NCBI GenBank assembly: GCA_903911085.1
Contig: CAIWCC010000084.1
Span: 62,001 to 126,000 of the forward strand
DNA: 64,000 nucleotides
Origin: an uncultured Bacteroidales bacterium
GTDB lineage: Bacteria > Bacteroidota > Bacteroidia > Bacteroidales > Paludibacteraceae
Direction: 5' to 3'
The position numbers were made by a program, and so were the translations under genes. Shown one piece after another: positions 9,239 through 17,999 of this stretch. Below the pieces are notes generated by a model that saw nothing but the letters and a program-made list of their open reading frames with translations, did not search any database and was not told where the DNA came from. Within the stretch, counting starts at the first letter, position 1. The number at the start of each line of letters is the position of its first letter.

Positions 9239-10150
9239 ATGCTATCAATCATTATCTGTTCAAGAAACAAAACCTTGAGTGAGGAATTTGTAAATAATAT
9301 TAATTCCACTATAGGTATTGATAATGAGATAATTCATATAGATAATTCGGATAATAAACACTCAATATTTTCGGCATATAATTTAGGAGTTAATATAAGT
9401 AAATTTTCATATTTATGTTTTGTACATGAAGATGTGTTATTTCACTCAAATAATTGGGGCAAACATGTTATCGCTCATCTTCAAAATCCAAAAACGGGAA
9501 TACTAGGCATAGCAGGAGGCGATTTAGTAACAAGAGTTCCTGCTTCATGGGCAACTTTAATTTCACCAAGTCAGAACATTTTACAAACCGATAAAAGAGA
9601 AAATAAAACATCACATTTGTTAGACCCCGAAAATTACCAGTTTTCCAAACGCTCTTCGGTAACACTTGATGGAATTTTTTTGTGTATGCGCAAAGAATTA
9701 ACTTTAAATATAAGGTTCGATGAGCAATTAAAGGGATTTCATGGGTATGATTATGATATATCGCTACAGTCTACCATTGCTGGATATACTAATTATGTGA
9801 TTTACGATATTAAAGTTGAACATTTCTCGAAAGGGAAAACAGATATTCTTTATTTTAGAAATCTAATTTCAATCTATAAAAAGTGGGAAAAATATCTGCC
9901 ATTAATTGGCGAAAATATTACCGCTGATGAACGTAAGCAGGTACTACAAATTGAACAAAAAAAGCTTTATCAACTTACAAAAAAAATGGTTAGAAAAGGT
10001 TTTGAAATTGACGAAATTGTAAAAGAAATAACTTATTATGCAAAAATGATAGATTTCGATAAGGCGACTAAATTTCTAAAATTCAGAATTATACTAATCA
10101 GAATGTTTAATTGTCCTCGATATTTGTTTAAGATAAATCGTTTTGTTTGA
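9239..10150 (+). CDS. Glycosyltransferase (GT2-like, Glyco_tranf_2_5 type), copy 1
   Basis: A 303-residue GT-A-like protein. It begins MLSIIICSRNK, contains IIHIDNSDNKHSIFSAYNLG, a DXD-position motif CFVHEDVLF, and the conserved GILGIAGGD and FHGYDYDISLQS segments. The same gene type recurs at 14474-15382; the two share most of these motifs in the same order and are clear paralogues. Family members are found in polysaccharide clusters; donor and acceptor are unknown. A lysine-rich C-terminal region follows the catalytic domain. Confidence 0.82.
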   Translation: MLSIIICSRNKTLSEEFVNNINSTIGIDNEIIHIDNSDNKHSIFSAYNLGVNISKFSYLCFVHEDVLFHSNNWGKHVIAHLQNPKTGILGIAGGDLVTRVPASWATLISPSQNILQTDKRENKTSHLLDPENYQFSKRSSVTLDGIFLCMRKELTLNIRFDEQLKGFHGYDYDISLQSTIAGYTNYVIYDIKVEHFSKGKTDILYFRNLISIYKKWEKYLPLIGENITADERKQVLQIEQKKLYQLTKKMVRKGFEIDEIVKEITYYAKMIDFDKATKFLKFRIILIRMFNCPRYLFKINRFV

Positions 10151-10201
10151 AGATGCAAAGTAGTGAATTTATTTTGTTCGAAATTTAATAATTAACCACG
10201 C

Positions 10202-11257
10202 ATGAAAATACTTTTTATTAATTTCACTAAGTTTTGGGGTGGTGGCGAAAGTTGGAATTACCAATTAATGGATGAATTGCGAAAGCGCAATCATACAATT
10301 GTACTATTATCAAATACTAAGAGCGAATTAAGTATTAAATCTGAAAGTGCAGGATTTGAGACTCATAGAATTTCAATCAATCGGTTTTCTTTTTTTGATT
10401 TGCATCAGCAGTTAAATATTCGTAAGAAACTTATTGAAATTAAGCCAGATGCAATACTACTTAACAGTTCATTAGAACTTAAAACGATAGGTTTTCAAAT
10501 TAAAGCAAGTGGTTGTAAAAAGGTTATTTTCATGCGTGGAATTCCACAAATCATGAAAATAAATCTTTTAAAACGCTTTCTTTTTTCCAATGTAGTTTCA
10601 GATGTAATTGTAAATTCAAATTACGTTCAAAACAGCATCTCAAATATTACAAAATACTTAAAAAAAGCACCAACTGTTATTTATCATGGCATTCAGCCCG
10701 AATCTTCGATATTTGCTGAGAAAAACAATAAAAATATTGCAATTGTAGGAAGGTTGTCCAACGAAAAAGGAGTGGATTTAGCAATTAAAGCAATGAAAAA
10801 ATTGCTAACTCTTGAGCCTGCAGCAAAGCTGTGGATAATTGGTGATGGAAAAGAAAAAGACAAGCTTGTTCGTTTAACTTCAGAAGTAGGAATTCAGGAT
10901 TCAGTAGTTTTTCATGGATTTACGAGCGATGTGCAAAGTTATTTATTGCAATGTTCTGTGTTAATATTAACTTCGCGTTGGGAAGGTTTTGGCTTAGTTT
11001 TGTTAGAAGCTATGAAGCTGAAAATTCCGTGCGTTTCTTTTGATCATATTGCTGCTAATGAAATAATTATTGATAATCAGACAGGGTTTTTAATTCCAAA
11101 TATGAATATTGATATTATGGCTGAAAAGATTGCATATTTACTCAAGAATCCTATAATTGGAAACCAATTTGGTGAAAGTGGAAACGATTTATTGTATAAA
11201 AAATTCACTATCAAAAAGACTATTGATAGGTATGAGGCAGTAATTAAAAGCATATAA
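10202..11257 (+). CDS. Glycosyltransferase family 4, copy 1
   Basis: A 351-residue GT-B enzyme with N-terminal motif FTKFWGGGESWNYQL, mid motif IAIVGRLSNEKGVDLAIKAM, and the E-x7-E site SRWEGFGLVLLEAMKL near residue 260. A paralogue with the same FWGGGE start lies at 12131-13222. The next gene, a polysaccharide deacetylase, starts 2 nt after the stop, so the two are probably translated from one message. Confidence 0.9.
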   Translation: MKILFINFTKFWGGGESWNYQLMDELRKRNHTIVLLSNTKSELSIKSESAGFETHRISINRFSFFDLHQQLNIRKKLIEIKPDAILLNSSLELKTIGFQIKASGCKKVIFMRGIPQIMKINLLKRFLFSNVVSDVIVNSNYVQNSISNITKYLKKAPTVIYHGIQPESSIFAEKNNKNIAIVGRLSNEKGVDLAIKAMKKLLTLEPAAKLWIIGDGKEKDKLVRLTSEVGIQDSVVFHGFTSDVQSYLLQCSVLILTSRWEGFGLVLLEAMKLKIPCVSFDHIAANEIIIDNQTGFLIPNMNIDIMAEKIAYLLKNPIIGNQFGESGNDLLYKKFTIKKTIDRYEAVIKSI

Positions 11258-11259
11258 AA

Positions 11260-11982
11260 ATGGAAGCAGATATTCCAATTCTATATTATCATTTTATTAA
11301 ATTACCAAGTGCCAATACTCGTATAAAAGGTTTATATACAAGTGTAAAGCATTTTGAATGGCAAATTAAATTTTTAAAGTCCAAAGGTTTTGCTTTTATC
11401 ACATTCGAAGATGTTCGAAATGGAAACTACGAAAAAAAGAAGCGAAATGTGATTTTGACTTTCGATGACGGTTGTGATTCACTATATTACAATGCATTTC
11501 CGGTTCTAAAAAAATATGGAATAAAAGCAGTAATTTATGTAGTTGCAAAATCTATAGGTGCACGGAATATTGTGTGGCCATTAAATGAAAATCTCGACCC
11601 ACTGAATATTCTGACTAAAGAACAAATTCACGAAATGACAAATTTTGGTATAGAATTTGGTTCGCATTTATGTCATCATGTTCATTTACCTCAATTGTCG
11701 TTAAATGAAATAAAAAGCGAGCTTTCGGAGTCGAAGCTGATACTTGAGAGCGAACTCGGGAGAGAAGTCTATTCTGTAGCCTATCCTTTTGGAAGTTATA
11801 ATAATGATGTTTTAAAAATTGCATTAGAAACGGGATACCAATTTGGAGTTACCACTAAAAGCGGAAATAACGCTTATGCAAATGATCTTGAGTTATTTCG
11901 TTATCCGGTGAAAGGATATTCATTGCGCCATTATTGGTATTTTTATCGAACAATGAGGAAATTGTTGAAAAATTTAAATTAA
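11260..11982 (+). CDS. Polysaccharide deacetylase (NodB/CE4 family)
   Basis: A 240-residue NodB-homology protein that removes N- or O-acetyl groups from a glycan or sugar-lipid. Visible catalytic motifs are LTFDDGCDSLY (motif 1, Asp pair), FGSHLCHHVHLPQLS (motif 2, H-x4-H metal ligands) and YPFGSYN (motif 3). There is no signal peptide, so it may act on a cytoplasmic lipid-linked intermediate, unlike secreted peptidoglycan deacetylases. It starts 2 nt after the upstream GT4 gene. The stretch 11983-12130 downstream has no gene. Confidence 0.88.
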   Translation: MEADIPILYYHFIKLPSANTRIKGLYTSVKHFEWQIKFLKSKGFAFITFEDVRNGNYEKKKRNVILTFDDGCDSLYYNAFPVLKKYGIKAVIYVVAKSIGARNIVWPLNENLDPLNILTKEQIHEMTNFGIEFGSHLCHHVHLPQLSLNEIKSELSESKLILESELGREVYSVAYPFGSYNNDVLKIALETGYQFGVTTKSGNNAYANDLELFRYPVKGYSLRHYWYFYRTMRKLLKNLN

Positions 11983-12130
11983 AGCATTGATTGTTAATCG
12001 CAATTTGAGATTAGATTTTGTTTATTGGATAATTAATGATTTATTAATTTGATTTTAAATCATATAAAATCACATAGATAATTAAATTTTTTGAATTGAG
12101 AATTTGATTATCTATTGAATTAAAGAGAAA

Positions 12131-13222
12131 ATGAAAAATGTTTGTTTTTTTGATAGCATAAAGTTCTGGGGCGGTGGCGAGAAGCTTCACCTTGAATATG
12201 CAATAGAATTCAGAAAGAAAAATTACAAAGTAATAATAATTGCCAAAGCTCACTCATCATTGTCTGAAAAAGCAATTTCAAAAGGTTTAGAAGTGTTTCA
12301 CTTAACGGTTCGAAACATCTCATTTTTGAATTTATTTAAGATTTTTGAACTAGTATATTTCTATAAAAAACATAAGATTGATACAGTAATTTTTTCTACA
12401 TCGCAGGATTTAAAACTTGGCAGCTTTGCAGCAAAATTTGCGGGTGTAAAACGAATAGTTTATTTGCGAGGTTTAGCTGCCCCAATTAAATCTAATTTTA
12501 TTAATAATCTACTTTTTAAATATATACTGACTCATATAATTTCAAATTCAGAGGCTACTAAAAGTTGTATTCTTCAAAATATCGGAAAATATATTAATCA
12601 CGACAAAGTTAAAACTATTTATCACGGCATTTATACAGCCGAAAGTAAAATAAATAACCATATATGCACTGAAATTGCTTTAAAAGGTAAAGGTGTAATT
12701 CTTGGAAATGCAGGAAGACTAACGCATCAAAAAGGTCAGAAATATTTAATTGATATTGCAGTAAAATTAAAAGAACAGAAGATAGATTTTACTATTTTCA
12801 TTGCAGGTTCAGGAGAATTGCAGGGTGAATTAGAACAATTAATTGAGAAACACAGTCTTCAAAATGAGGTTATTCTACTCGGTTTTGTTGAAGATATGGA
12901 TAGTTTTATGAACTCAATAGATATTTTCTTGTTAACTTCAATTTGGGAAGGCTTTGGATATGTATTAGTTGAAGCGATGATAAAATCAAAACCAATAGTT
13001 GCATTTGATATATCAAGTAACCCCGAAATTATTGCAAATAATGAAACAGGCTTTTTGATTAAATATCCAAACTTGGAATTGTTTACCCAAAAAACTCAGT
13101 TTCTAATTCAAAATGTAGAAGTTCGGAAACAAATGGGTGAAAATGGTTACGAAAGTGTTTTACGGAGGTTCAATCTTAAGGACAGAATTACAGAATTTGA
13201 GTATTATTTATTAGGAAAGTAA
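12131..13222 (+). CDS. Glycosyltransferase family 4, copy 2
   Basis: A 363-residue GT-B enzyme, paralogous to the one at 10202-11257: start motif SIKFWGGGEKLHLEYA, donor-domain motif LGNAGRLTHQKGQKYL, and E-x7-E site SIWEGFGYVLVEAMIK. The two differ enough in the acceptor half to suggest different acceptor sugars. It is preceded by a 148-nt AT-rich gap in which I see no convincing promoter. Confidence 0.9.
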   Translation: MKNVCFFDSIKFWGGGEKLHLEYAIEFRKKNYKVIIIAKAHSSLSEKAISKGLEVFHLTVRNISFLNLFKIFELVYFYKKHKIDTVIFSTSQDLKLGSFAAKFAGVKRIVYLRGLAAPIKSNFINNLLFKYILTHIISNSEATKSCILQNIGKYINHDKVKTIYHGIYTAESKINNHICTEIALKGKGVILGNAGRLTHQKGQKYLIDIAVKLKEQKIDFTIFIAGSGELQGELEQLIEKHSLQNEVILLGFVEDMDSFMNSIDIFLLTSIWEGFGYVLVEAMIKSKPIVAFDISSNPEIIANNETGFLIKYPNLELFTQKTQFLIQNVEVRKQMGENGYESVLRRFNLKDRITEFEYYLLGK

Positions 13223-13316
13223 TAGTTTGTTTGACGAACAATCAATCTACAATAATTATGTTGTCAAAGCGATACAAAACTAATTTATGTCTTGAAAGTA
13301 AAATTATATTATCAGA

Positions 13317-14249
13317 ATGAATAAAAATAAATCAATACTTCCAGCTGTTTCCATTGCATTGTGTACATACAATGGAGAACGCTTTTTAATTGAACAACTC
13401 GATAGTATATTGAGTCAAGATTACAAGAATATTGACGAAATAATATGTGTTGATGACAGGTCAACCGATAATACATGGAAAATTCTTAACGAATATGCTA
13501 AAAGAAATCCGATTTTCAAAATATTTAAAAATGATATTAATCTCGGGTTTATTAAGAATTATGAAAAGGCAATTACTTTAGCTAGCAACCAATTAATAGC
13601 TATTTCTGACCAAGATGATATTTGGTATACAAGCAAAATTTCAAAATTAGTAACAGCAATTGGTGATAATTTAATGGCCTATTCAGATAATGAATATATT
13701 GATTATAAAGGAAAACCATTGGGGTTGAAATTTTCAGATAAACGTAATCTTACTAATATTACTAATTGCTTAAATTTCACATTGTATAATGTTATTTCAG
13801 GTCATACTATACTTATAAATAGACGCTTACTTGATAGTGCTTTGCCTTTTCCCTTAGATGTTCCATACGATTTCTGGCTTTCTTTTCAAGCAGCGCAATT
13901 TGGCGAAATAAAATTTGTTAATGAACCTTTAGTGGCTTATAGGCAACATGAAAATAATATTATTGGGGCTTTTGGAGTAAAAGCAGTAAAAAACAAGGAA
14001 ACTTTTGAGGTTTTAAGTGAAACATTAATAAGAATGCAAACATTTGCTAAAAATGTAGCGCCACACTTGTCTAAAGAACGTCTTATCCTCGAACAATTAG
14101 GTAACACATATTCTAATAAATCGATTTCTATGAGGTTAAATCGGGTTTCGATATATTGGAGAAACAGAGACGCTTTCCTTCATTTTAAAAAAAGATCCAA
14201 AATTCGAAAAATGCTATATTGCATAAAAGTTATTTGGAAGTATGAATAA
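13317..14249 (+). CDS. Glycosyltransferase family 2 (rhamnosyltransferase-like)
   Basis: A 310-residue GT-A enzyme of the WcaA/rhamnosyltransferase kind: AVSIALCTYNGERFLIEQLD, IICVDDRSTDNTW, and the extended DXD motif ISDQDDIWY. The middle has the membrane-near segment typical of this group (VISGHTILINRRLLD) and ends in a basic C-terminus. Rhamnose or a related deoxysugar is a common donor for the family, but this is inference. Confidence 0.85.
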   Translation: MNKNKSILPAVSIALCTYNGERFLIEQLDSILSQDYKNIDEIICVDDRSTDNTWKILNEYAKRNPIFKIFKNDINLGFIKNYEKAITLASNQLIAISDQDDIWYTSKISKLVTAIGDNLMAYSDNEYIDYKGKPLGLKFSDKRNLTNITNCLNFTLYNVISGHTILINRRLLDSALPFPLDVPYDFWLSFQAAQFGEIKFVNEPLVAYRQHENNIIGAFGVKAVKNKETFEVLSETLIRMQTFAKNVAPHLSKERLILEQLGNTYSNKSISMRLNRVSIYWRNRDAFLHFKKRSKIRKMLYCIKVIWKYE

Positions 14250-14416
14250 TTTCTTTTTCAAGAAGTAGGTTTTTTGATATAAATTATCAAATACAAGTAT
14301 TAGATAATTCATATAATTAAGAATGTAATTGTTTGGAAATTATCGATATTAGAATAAAAGAATTAAATTTAAAATCTCAATAATACCAATAATCTATTTC
14401 TTTTAAAATCATTTTT

Positions 14417-14448
14417 TTTGTGTTACTGCAATTTTAATAGTATTTTTG
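14417..14448 (+). promoter_or_regulatory. Candidate Bacteroidota promoter
   Basis: TTTG at 14417-14420 and TATTTTTG at 14441-14448, separated by 20 nt, fit the phylum's -33/-7 pattern. Initiation near 14455 would leave a very short leader before the ATG at 14474. Confidence 0.6.
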
Positions 14449-14473
14449 CAACAAACATCTAATTAATTCAGAT

Positions 14474-15382
14474 ATGCTTTCTATCATTGTGTGCTCACGA
14501 ACAAGTATTCTTACTGAAACTTTTATAAAAAATATTGAAAACACTGTAGGCGTTGTATATGAGTTAATTTGTATTGATAACTCTTCTGGAAATTATTCAA
14601 TTCCACAAGCTTATAACCAAGGAATTTTAAAAAGTAAATATCAATACTTATGCTTTGTGCATGATGATGTTTATTTCAGTTCGCCAAACTGGGGAGAAAA
14701 AGTTATTGCACATTTAGACATGCCTCAAACAGGTATTATTGGGCTAGCCGGTGGCGATGCTGCATTAAAAATTCTTTACGATTATGCTGCAATTCATCCT
14801 AGTGCCAACATTACACATGTTGATAAAAAAGAATTAGTACCTGATGATTTAATTTGGTCACCAGATAATTACTCAGAGCCAACAAGATCGGTACTTTTAT
14901 TGGATGGTGTGTTTTTATGCTCAAAACGTGAGCTTTTTAACGAAATCAAATACGATGAAGCTTTAAGTAAATTTCATGGTTACGATTTCGACATATCGCT
15001 TCAATCGATAGTTGCAGGATATTTCAATTATGTTATTTACGACATTGATGTAAGCCATTATTCAAGAGGAAATTTTAATGCAACTTATTATAAATCAATA
15101 ATGTGTGTGCATGAAAAGTGGAAAAACTATTTACCTTTATTTGAGCATAGTATTTCAGAAGAAGAACAAAAACAATTGATTCCAATTTTTGAAAAAAAAG
15201 CAATTAATAAACTTTTGAAAAAACTTGTTCGCTCAAGAATTAAAACCGTAGATATTATTGAGATATACAGGTTTTATGCAAAAATTGCAGATTCTAAGAG
15301 GGTAAATTTTTTAATGTTATTTCTCAGATTACGCATCTATTCAGTTTGGATAAACTCATATTTTAGAAAAAAAATAATTTAA
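14474..15382 (+). CDS. Glycosyltransferase (GT2-like, Glyco_tranf_2_5 type), copy 2
   Basis: A 302-residue paralogue of the protein at 9239-10150. Shared features in order: MLSIIVCSRTS start, CIDNSSGNYSIPQAYNQG, the DXD-position motif CFVHDDVYF, GIIGLAGGDA, and FHGYDFDISLQSI. It has its own candidate promoter and is followed 4 nt later by the ligase-like membrane protein. It probably adds a sugar during completion of the O-chain; specificity is unknown. Confidence 0.82.
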   Translation: MLSIIVCSRTSILTETFIKNIENTVGVVYELICIDNSSGNYSIPQAYNQGILKSKYQYLCFVHDDVYFSSPNWGEKVIAHLDMPQTGIIGLAGGDAALKILYDYAAIHPSANITHVDKKELVPDDLIWSPDNYSEPTRSVLLLDGVFLCSKRELFNEIKYDEALSKFHGYDFDISLQSIVAGYFNYVIYDIDVSHYSRGNFNATYYKSIMCVHEKWKNYLPLFEHSISEEEQKQLIPIFEKKAINKLLKKLVRSRIKTVDIIEIYRFYAKIADSKRVNFLMLFLRLRIYSVWINSYFRKKII

Positions 15383-15386
15383 TATA

Positions 15387-16616
15387 ATGAAATTTCAAAT
15401 CATAAAAGTAGTAAACTATATTAATTTATTATCAATTATATACTTAACTGCAAGTTCAATTCATTATTATGCATGGCAAAAAATCGCATTTTTTGTATTT
15501 TTTATAAGCTATTTGATTGAATTATTTCTCGAAAAAAAATGGCAGAGTATCATATTTGATAAGAAGCATGTTTACTTCATGGTGATGTTATTCTTTTTTT
15601 TTATGGCATTTCTTTATTTTCCATTTGAAAATTCCTCAAAATACACAAGATTACTCCTAGATAAACGATACCCATTATTAGGTTTTGGTTTAGTCGGATT
15701 GTTTGGAGTTAATAAGTTGTATAAACTAAATTATTTTCTTAATACCATTATTATTACTTCATTTGTTAGTATAATTTATTTGTTATTCTTCGATATTGGA
15801 ATAATCGAATTTCTCAATAATCCATATAGAAATGAGTTGTTTAGTGCAGAGCGAATTAAACATGTGAACTCTCATATGATTTTTAATTTTTATTTAAATC
15901 TGTCTTCAGTAAGTATTTGGTACATTCTAACACAAACATGGAAACAGACAATTTGGTGGAAAAGATATTTGTATATAGGTGCCTTTTCAATCAATTTTCT
16001 TACCCTCTCAATTTCGGAAGGTAGAAGTGGTTTTATAATTAGTATCTTACTAATGCTAAGCTTTATTTTTGTAGAAATATGGAAGAGAAAAAAAGTTGTT
16101 GGCATTGTTTTAGGTTTGCTAATACCATTTATATTAATTGGAATTGCAAGTCAACATAAAAGATTGTCAAAAAATATGATTGAAACAGAACCTCGTTTGT
16201 TTTTGTGGCATGGTGCTTTAACGGTTGTTGAAGAAAATCCGATATTCGGATATGGAATAAATGATGCTCAAGAAAAATTTGATGTAGCTAGAACCAAATT
16301 CCAAACAGAGGAATTTAGAGTCAATTCTTTGACGTCTAAACACTTGGATTCTCATGATCAGTATTTGCAAACCACTATGGAGTTTGGGGTATTGGGATTT
16401 ATTATTCTATTGTTCCTGTATATTTATCCAATAATTATAACCCATAAAAATAGAACTATTTTTGCCTTTTTTTTAATGCTTATGTGTGCATATCAATCAA
16501 TTTTTGATATGTTTGTTACTGGTCCATTTTCACTTATATTTGGTTTACTTACCATAATATTACTTTCGGTTGAAAATGATAATGAAGTTCATCAAAAGAT
16601 TAAAGCTGTTGAATGA
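15387..16616 (+). CDS. O-antigen ligase-like membrane protein (WaaL family)
   Basis: A 409-residue polytopic membrane protein with about 10-12 hydrophobic segments and one large periplasmic loop near residues 265-330. Family signs include SISEGRSGFIISILL, the loop start EPRLFLWHGALTVVEENPIFGYGI and the conserved His-containing stretch KHLDSHDQYLQTTMEFGVLGF. Ligases of this family transfer undecaprenyl-linked glycan to the lipid A core in the periplasm; related proteins polymerise glycans, so a Wzy role is also possible. It closes the cluster and its stop lies 3 nt from the convergent RNase H gene. Confidence 0.83.
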   Translation: MKFQIIKVVNYINLLSIIYLTASSIHYYAWQKIAFFVFFISYLIELFLEKKWQSIIFDKKHVYFMVMLFFFFMAFLYFPFENSSKYTRLLLDKRYPLLGFGLVGLFGVNKLYKLNYFLNTIIITSFVSIIYLLFFDIGIIEFLNNPYRNELFSAERIKHVNSHMIFNFYLNLSSVSIWYILTQTWKQTIWWKRYLYIGAFSINFLTLSISEGRSGFIISILLMLSFIFVEIWKRKKVVGIVLGLLIPFILIGIASQHKRLSKNMIETEPRLFLWHGALTVVEENPIFGYGINDAQEKFDVARTKFQTEEFRVNSLTSKHLDSHDQYLQTTMEFGVLGFIILLFLYIYPIIITHKNRTIFAFFLMLMCAYQSIFDMFVTGPFSLIFGLLTIILLSVENDNEVHQKIKAVE

Positions 16617-16619
16617 TAG

Positions 16620-17252
16620 TTATTTGCGTCCAAAATCAGCTGGAATTTCGCCCCAAACCGCAGTTTCCCATTTCAATATTTCTGTGGTGTAGGAATTTTG
16701 CTGAATCCATACTTCAGCACGTCTGACTAAATCGAAAAGTTCAGTATTGGAATCGTCTTTTTCGAGTTTTGTTCTTGCTTTTTTTGCTTTCAGCCACGCT
16801 AAAGCCGTTTCACTGTCGGTGTATAATGGTAGTGGACTGTTTTTTTGTTTAAGAAAAGCCAATCCATGTACCAAAGCCAAAAATTCACCAATATTGTTTG
16901 TTCCTCTTTTGAATGGTCCTTGCCGAAAAATTTCTTGCCCAGTTTTTGAATACACTCCACGATATTCCATTGCACCTGGATTACCACTACATGCGGCATC
17001 CACTGATAGACTTTCGAAATTCGGAACACCATATTTAGCGATTTCTTCTGCAGATGGCTTTTTTACTATCGCATTTTTACCAATGTAGTCCCAACAGGGT
17101 GAGACCATTGCTTCTCTCGCTTCAGCTTCGGTTGAAAAGCCTTTAAAACGTGCGCCTTCAAAACCATGTATCTGACGCTTACATTCTTCCCACGAGCGAT
17201 AAATGCCGGGCTCTTTGCCTTCCCAAACTACAAAGAATTTTTTTTTGCTCAT
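16620..17252 (-). CDS. Ribonuclease HI with N-terminal viroplasmin domain
   Basis: A 210-residue enzyme that cuts the RNA strand of RNA-DNA hybrids. Residues about 1-50 (KKFFVVWEGKEPGIYRSWEE... with GFSTEAEAREAM) form the caulimovirus-viroplasmin-like hybrid-binding domain; the rest is the RNase H fold with acidic catalytic residues in LSVDAACSGNPG, NIGEFLALVHGL, LYTDSETALAW and the final GEIPADFGRK. The architecture is common in Bacteroidota. It is convergent with the ligase gene with a 3-nt gap. Confidence 0.93.
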   Translation of the reverse strand: MSKKKFFVVWEGKEPGIYRSWEECKRQIHGFEGARFKGFSTEAEAREAMVSPCWDYIGKNAIVKKPSAEEIAKYGVPNFESLSVDAACSGNPGAMEYRGVYSKTGQEIFRQGPFKRGTNNIGEFLALVHGLAFLKQKNSPLPLYTDSETALAWLKAKKARTKLEKDDSNTELFDLVRRAEVWIQQNSYTTEILKWETAVWGEIPADFGRK

Positions 17253-17279
17253 TTAGTATTGTTTACTATTCGTATTTCG

Positions 17280-17310
17280 TTGTATATGTCCTCTAAAAAA
17301 TGTAATTTTG
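17280..17310 (+). promoter_or_regulatory. Candidate promoter of tRNA-Arg
   Basis: TTG at 17280-17282 and TAATTTTG at 17303-17310 with a 20-nt spacer match the Bacteroidota consensus. The tRNA begins 16 nt after the -7 element. Confidence 0.6.
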
Positions 17311-17326
17311 CAACTCTTTAAAAAAT

Positions 17327-17398
17327 GGTTTTGTAGTTCAACGGATAGAACAAGTGTTTCCTAAACACTAGATCCGGGTTCGATTCCCGGCGAGACTA
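17327..17398 (+). tRNA. tRNA-Arg (anticodon CCT)
   Basis: A complete 72-nt cloverleaf can be folded by eye. The acceptor arm pairs GGTTTTG with CGAGACT (with G-U pairs), the D-stem is GTTC/GAAC, the anticodon stem AGTGT/ACACT holds loop TTCCTAA with anticodon CCT, and the T-arm is CCGGG-TTCGATT-CCCGG. The discriminator base is A. CCA is not encoded. It reads AGG arginine codons. Confidence 0.95.
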
Positions 17399-17700
17399 CT
17401 GTTTTTGTGCTGATTATCTGTATAGTATAAATATTATATTGTTAAGTGAAAAGGATAATACAATCTAATGTTGTGACTTTATACCAAATACAAAAATAGA
17501 TAAAATAATACGTTCAAACAAATTTGTTCTTTTTATCCATTAGAAAGATATAATTGTACGAATAAATTGAGAATAATGTTTTATTAATTTCAATCATCTG
17601 TTTTTCATTTCTGTGAAATAGTTGCAAGAAATTGACGAAATTAGAAGAAGTTTTAAATTATCGAAATGAAAGGAATAATTATTTTGTTGATAACTTAATG

Positions 17701-17729
17701 TTTGCTGCGTTTAATTATTTCTATATTTG
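17701..17729 (+). promoter_or_regulatory. Strong-match Bacteroidota promoter for a small RNA
   Basis: TTTG at 17701-17704 and TATATTTG at 17722-17729 with a 17-nt spacer match the phylum's promoter consensus exactly. No reading frame follows; a terminator-like hairpin lies about 90 nt downstream. Confidence 0.65.
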
Positions 17730-17735
17730 CCTCAT

Positions 17736-17826
17736 AATTTGGCATGAGGTGGGAATCTCTCAAACCTAGACAATTTTTCAAATTTAACGTAGAGCGTCAA
17801 GCCAAAAAGCTAGTCGCTTTTTTTTG
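17736..17826 (+). ncRNA. Putative small structured RNA
   Basis: The about 90-nt stretch between a consensus promoter and a hairpin with a T8 run has no start codon followed by a useful frame. TTTGGC (17738-17743) can pair with GCCAAA (17801-17806), closing the molecule, and AGGT (17747-17750) can pair with ACCT (17764-17767), with a possible GAG/CTC hairpin nested across it, which would give a pseudoknot-like core. It does not match a riboswitch I can name. It could be a free small RNA or an attenuator ahead of recJ, whose ATG is about 175 nt beyond the terminator. Confidence 0.45.
17793..17826 (+). terminator. Terminator-like hairpin with T-run
   Basis: AGCG (17793-17796) and AGC (17800-17802) pair with GCT (17809-17811) and CGCT (17815-17818), with a small internal loop, followed by an uninterrupted run of T residues from 17818. 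It ends the putative small RNA. Its left arm overlaps the closing pair of the RNA, so the two folds compete. Confidence 0.6.
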
Positions 17827-17999
17827 ATTTACTATTTGATAATTCTTATTTTTAATCTCCATAAAAGAATTCATTTCTGGAAAAATTAGTCATTTCATAA
17901 TGAATTAAGTTGTTTTTGGACATTTATTTGCACATCAATCATCTGAAATTGATTTGATTTTGGCTGTGACAAATTTGATACTTGATAATAAAACACACA

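Larger units (their letters stand above)
17399..17999 (+). other. Gene-free stretch between tRNA-Arg and recJ
   Basis: No credible reading frame occurs in these 601 nt. Up to 17700 the sequence is AT-rich and featureless. From 17701 to about 17825 it holds a promoter, a structured transcript and a terminator (listed separately). The remainder up to the recJ start is again AT-rich. Confidence 0.6.

Noticed and set aside
17736-17826. Signal recognition particle RNA or a named riboswitch
   Set aside because: The conserved SRP tip (GGAA-type loop with flanking helix) is absent and no recognised riboswitch consensus could be laid on the sequence, so it is left as a putative small RNA.
17982-17999. 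TTG start that would extend RecJ by six residues
   Set aside because: The following ATG at 18000 gives the usual RecJ start (MINTWIYKKL); the extension is not family-like and TTG starts are rare in these genomes.
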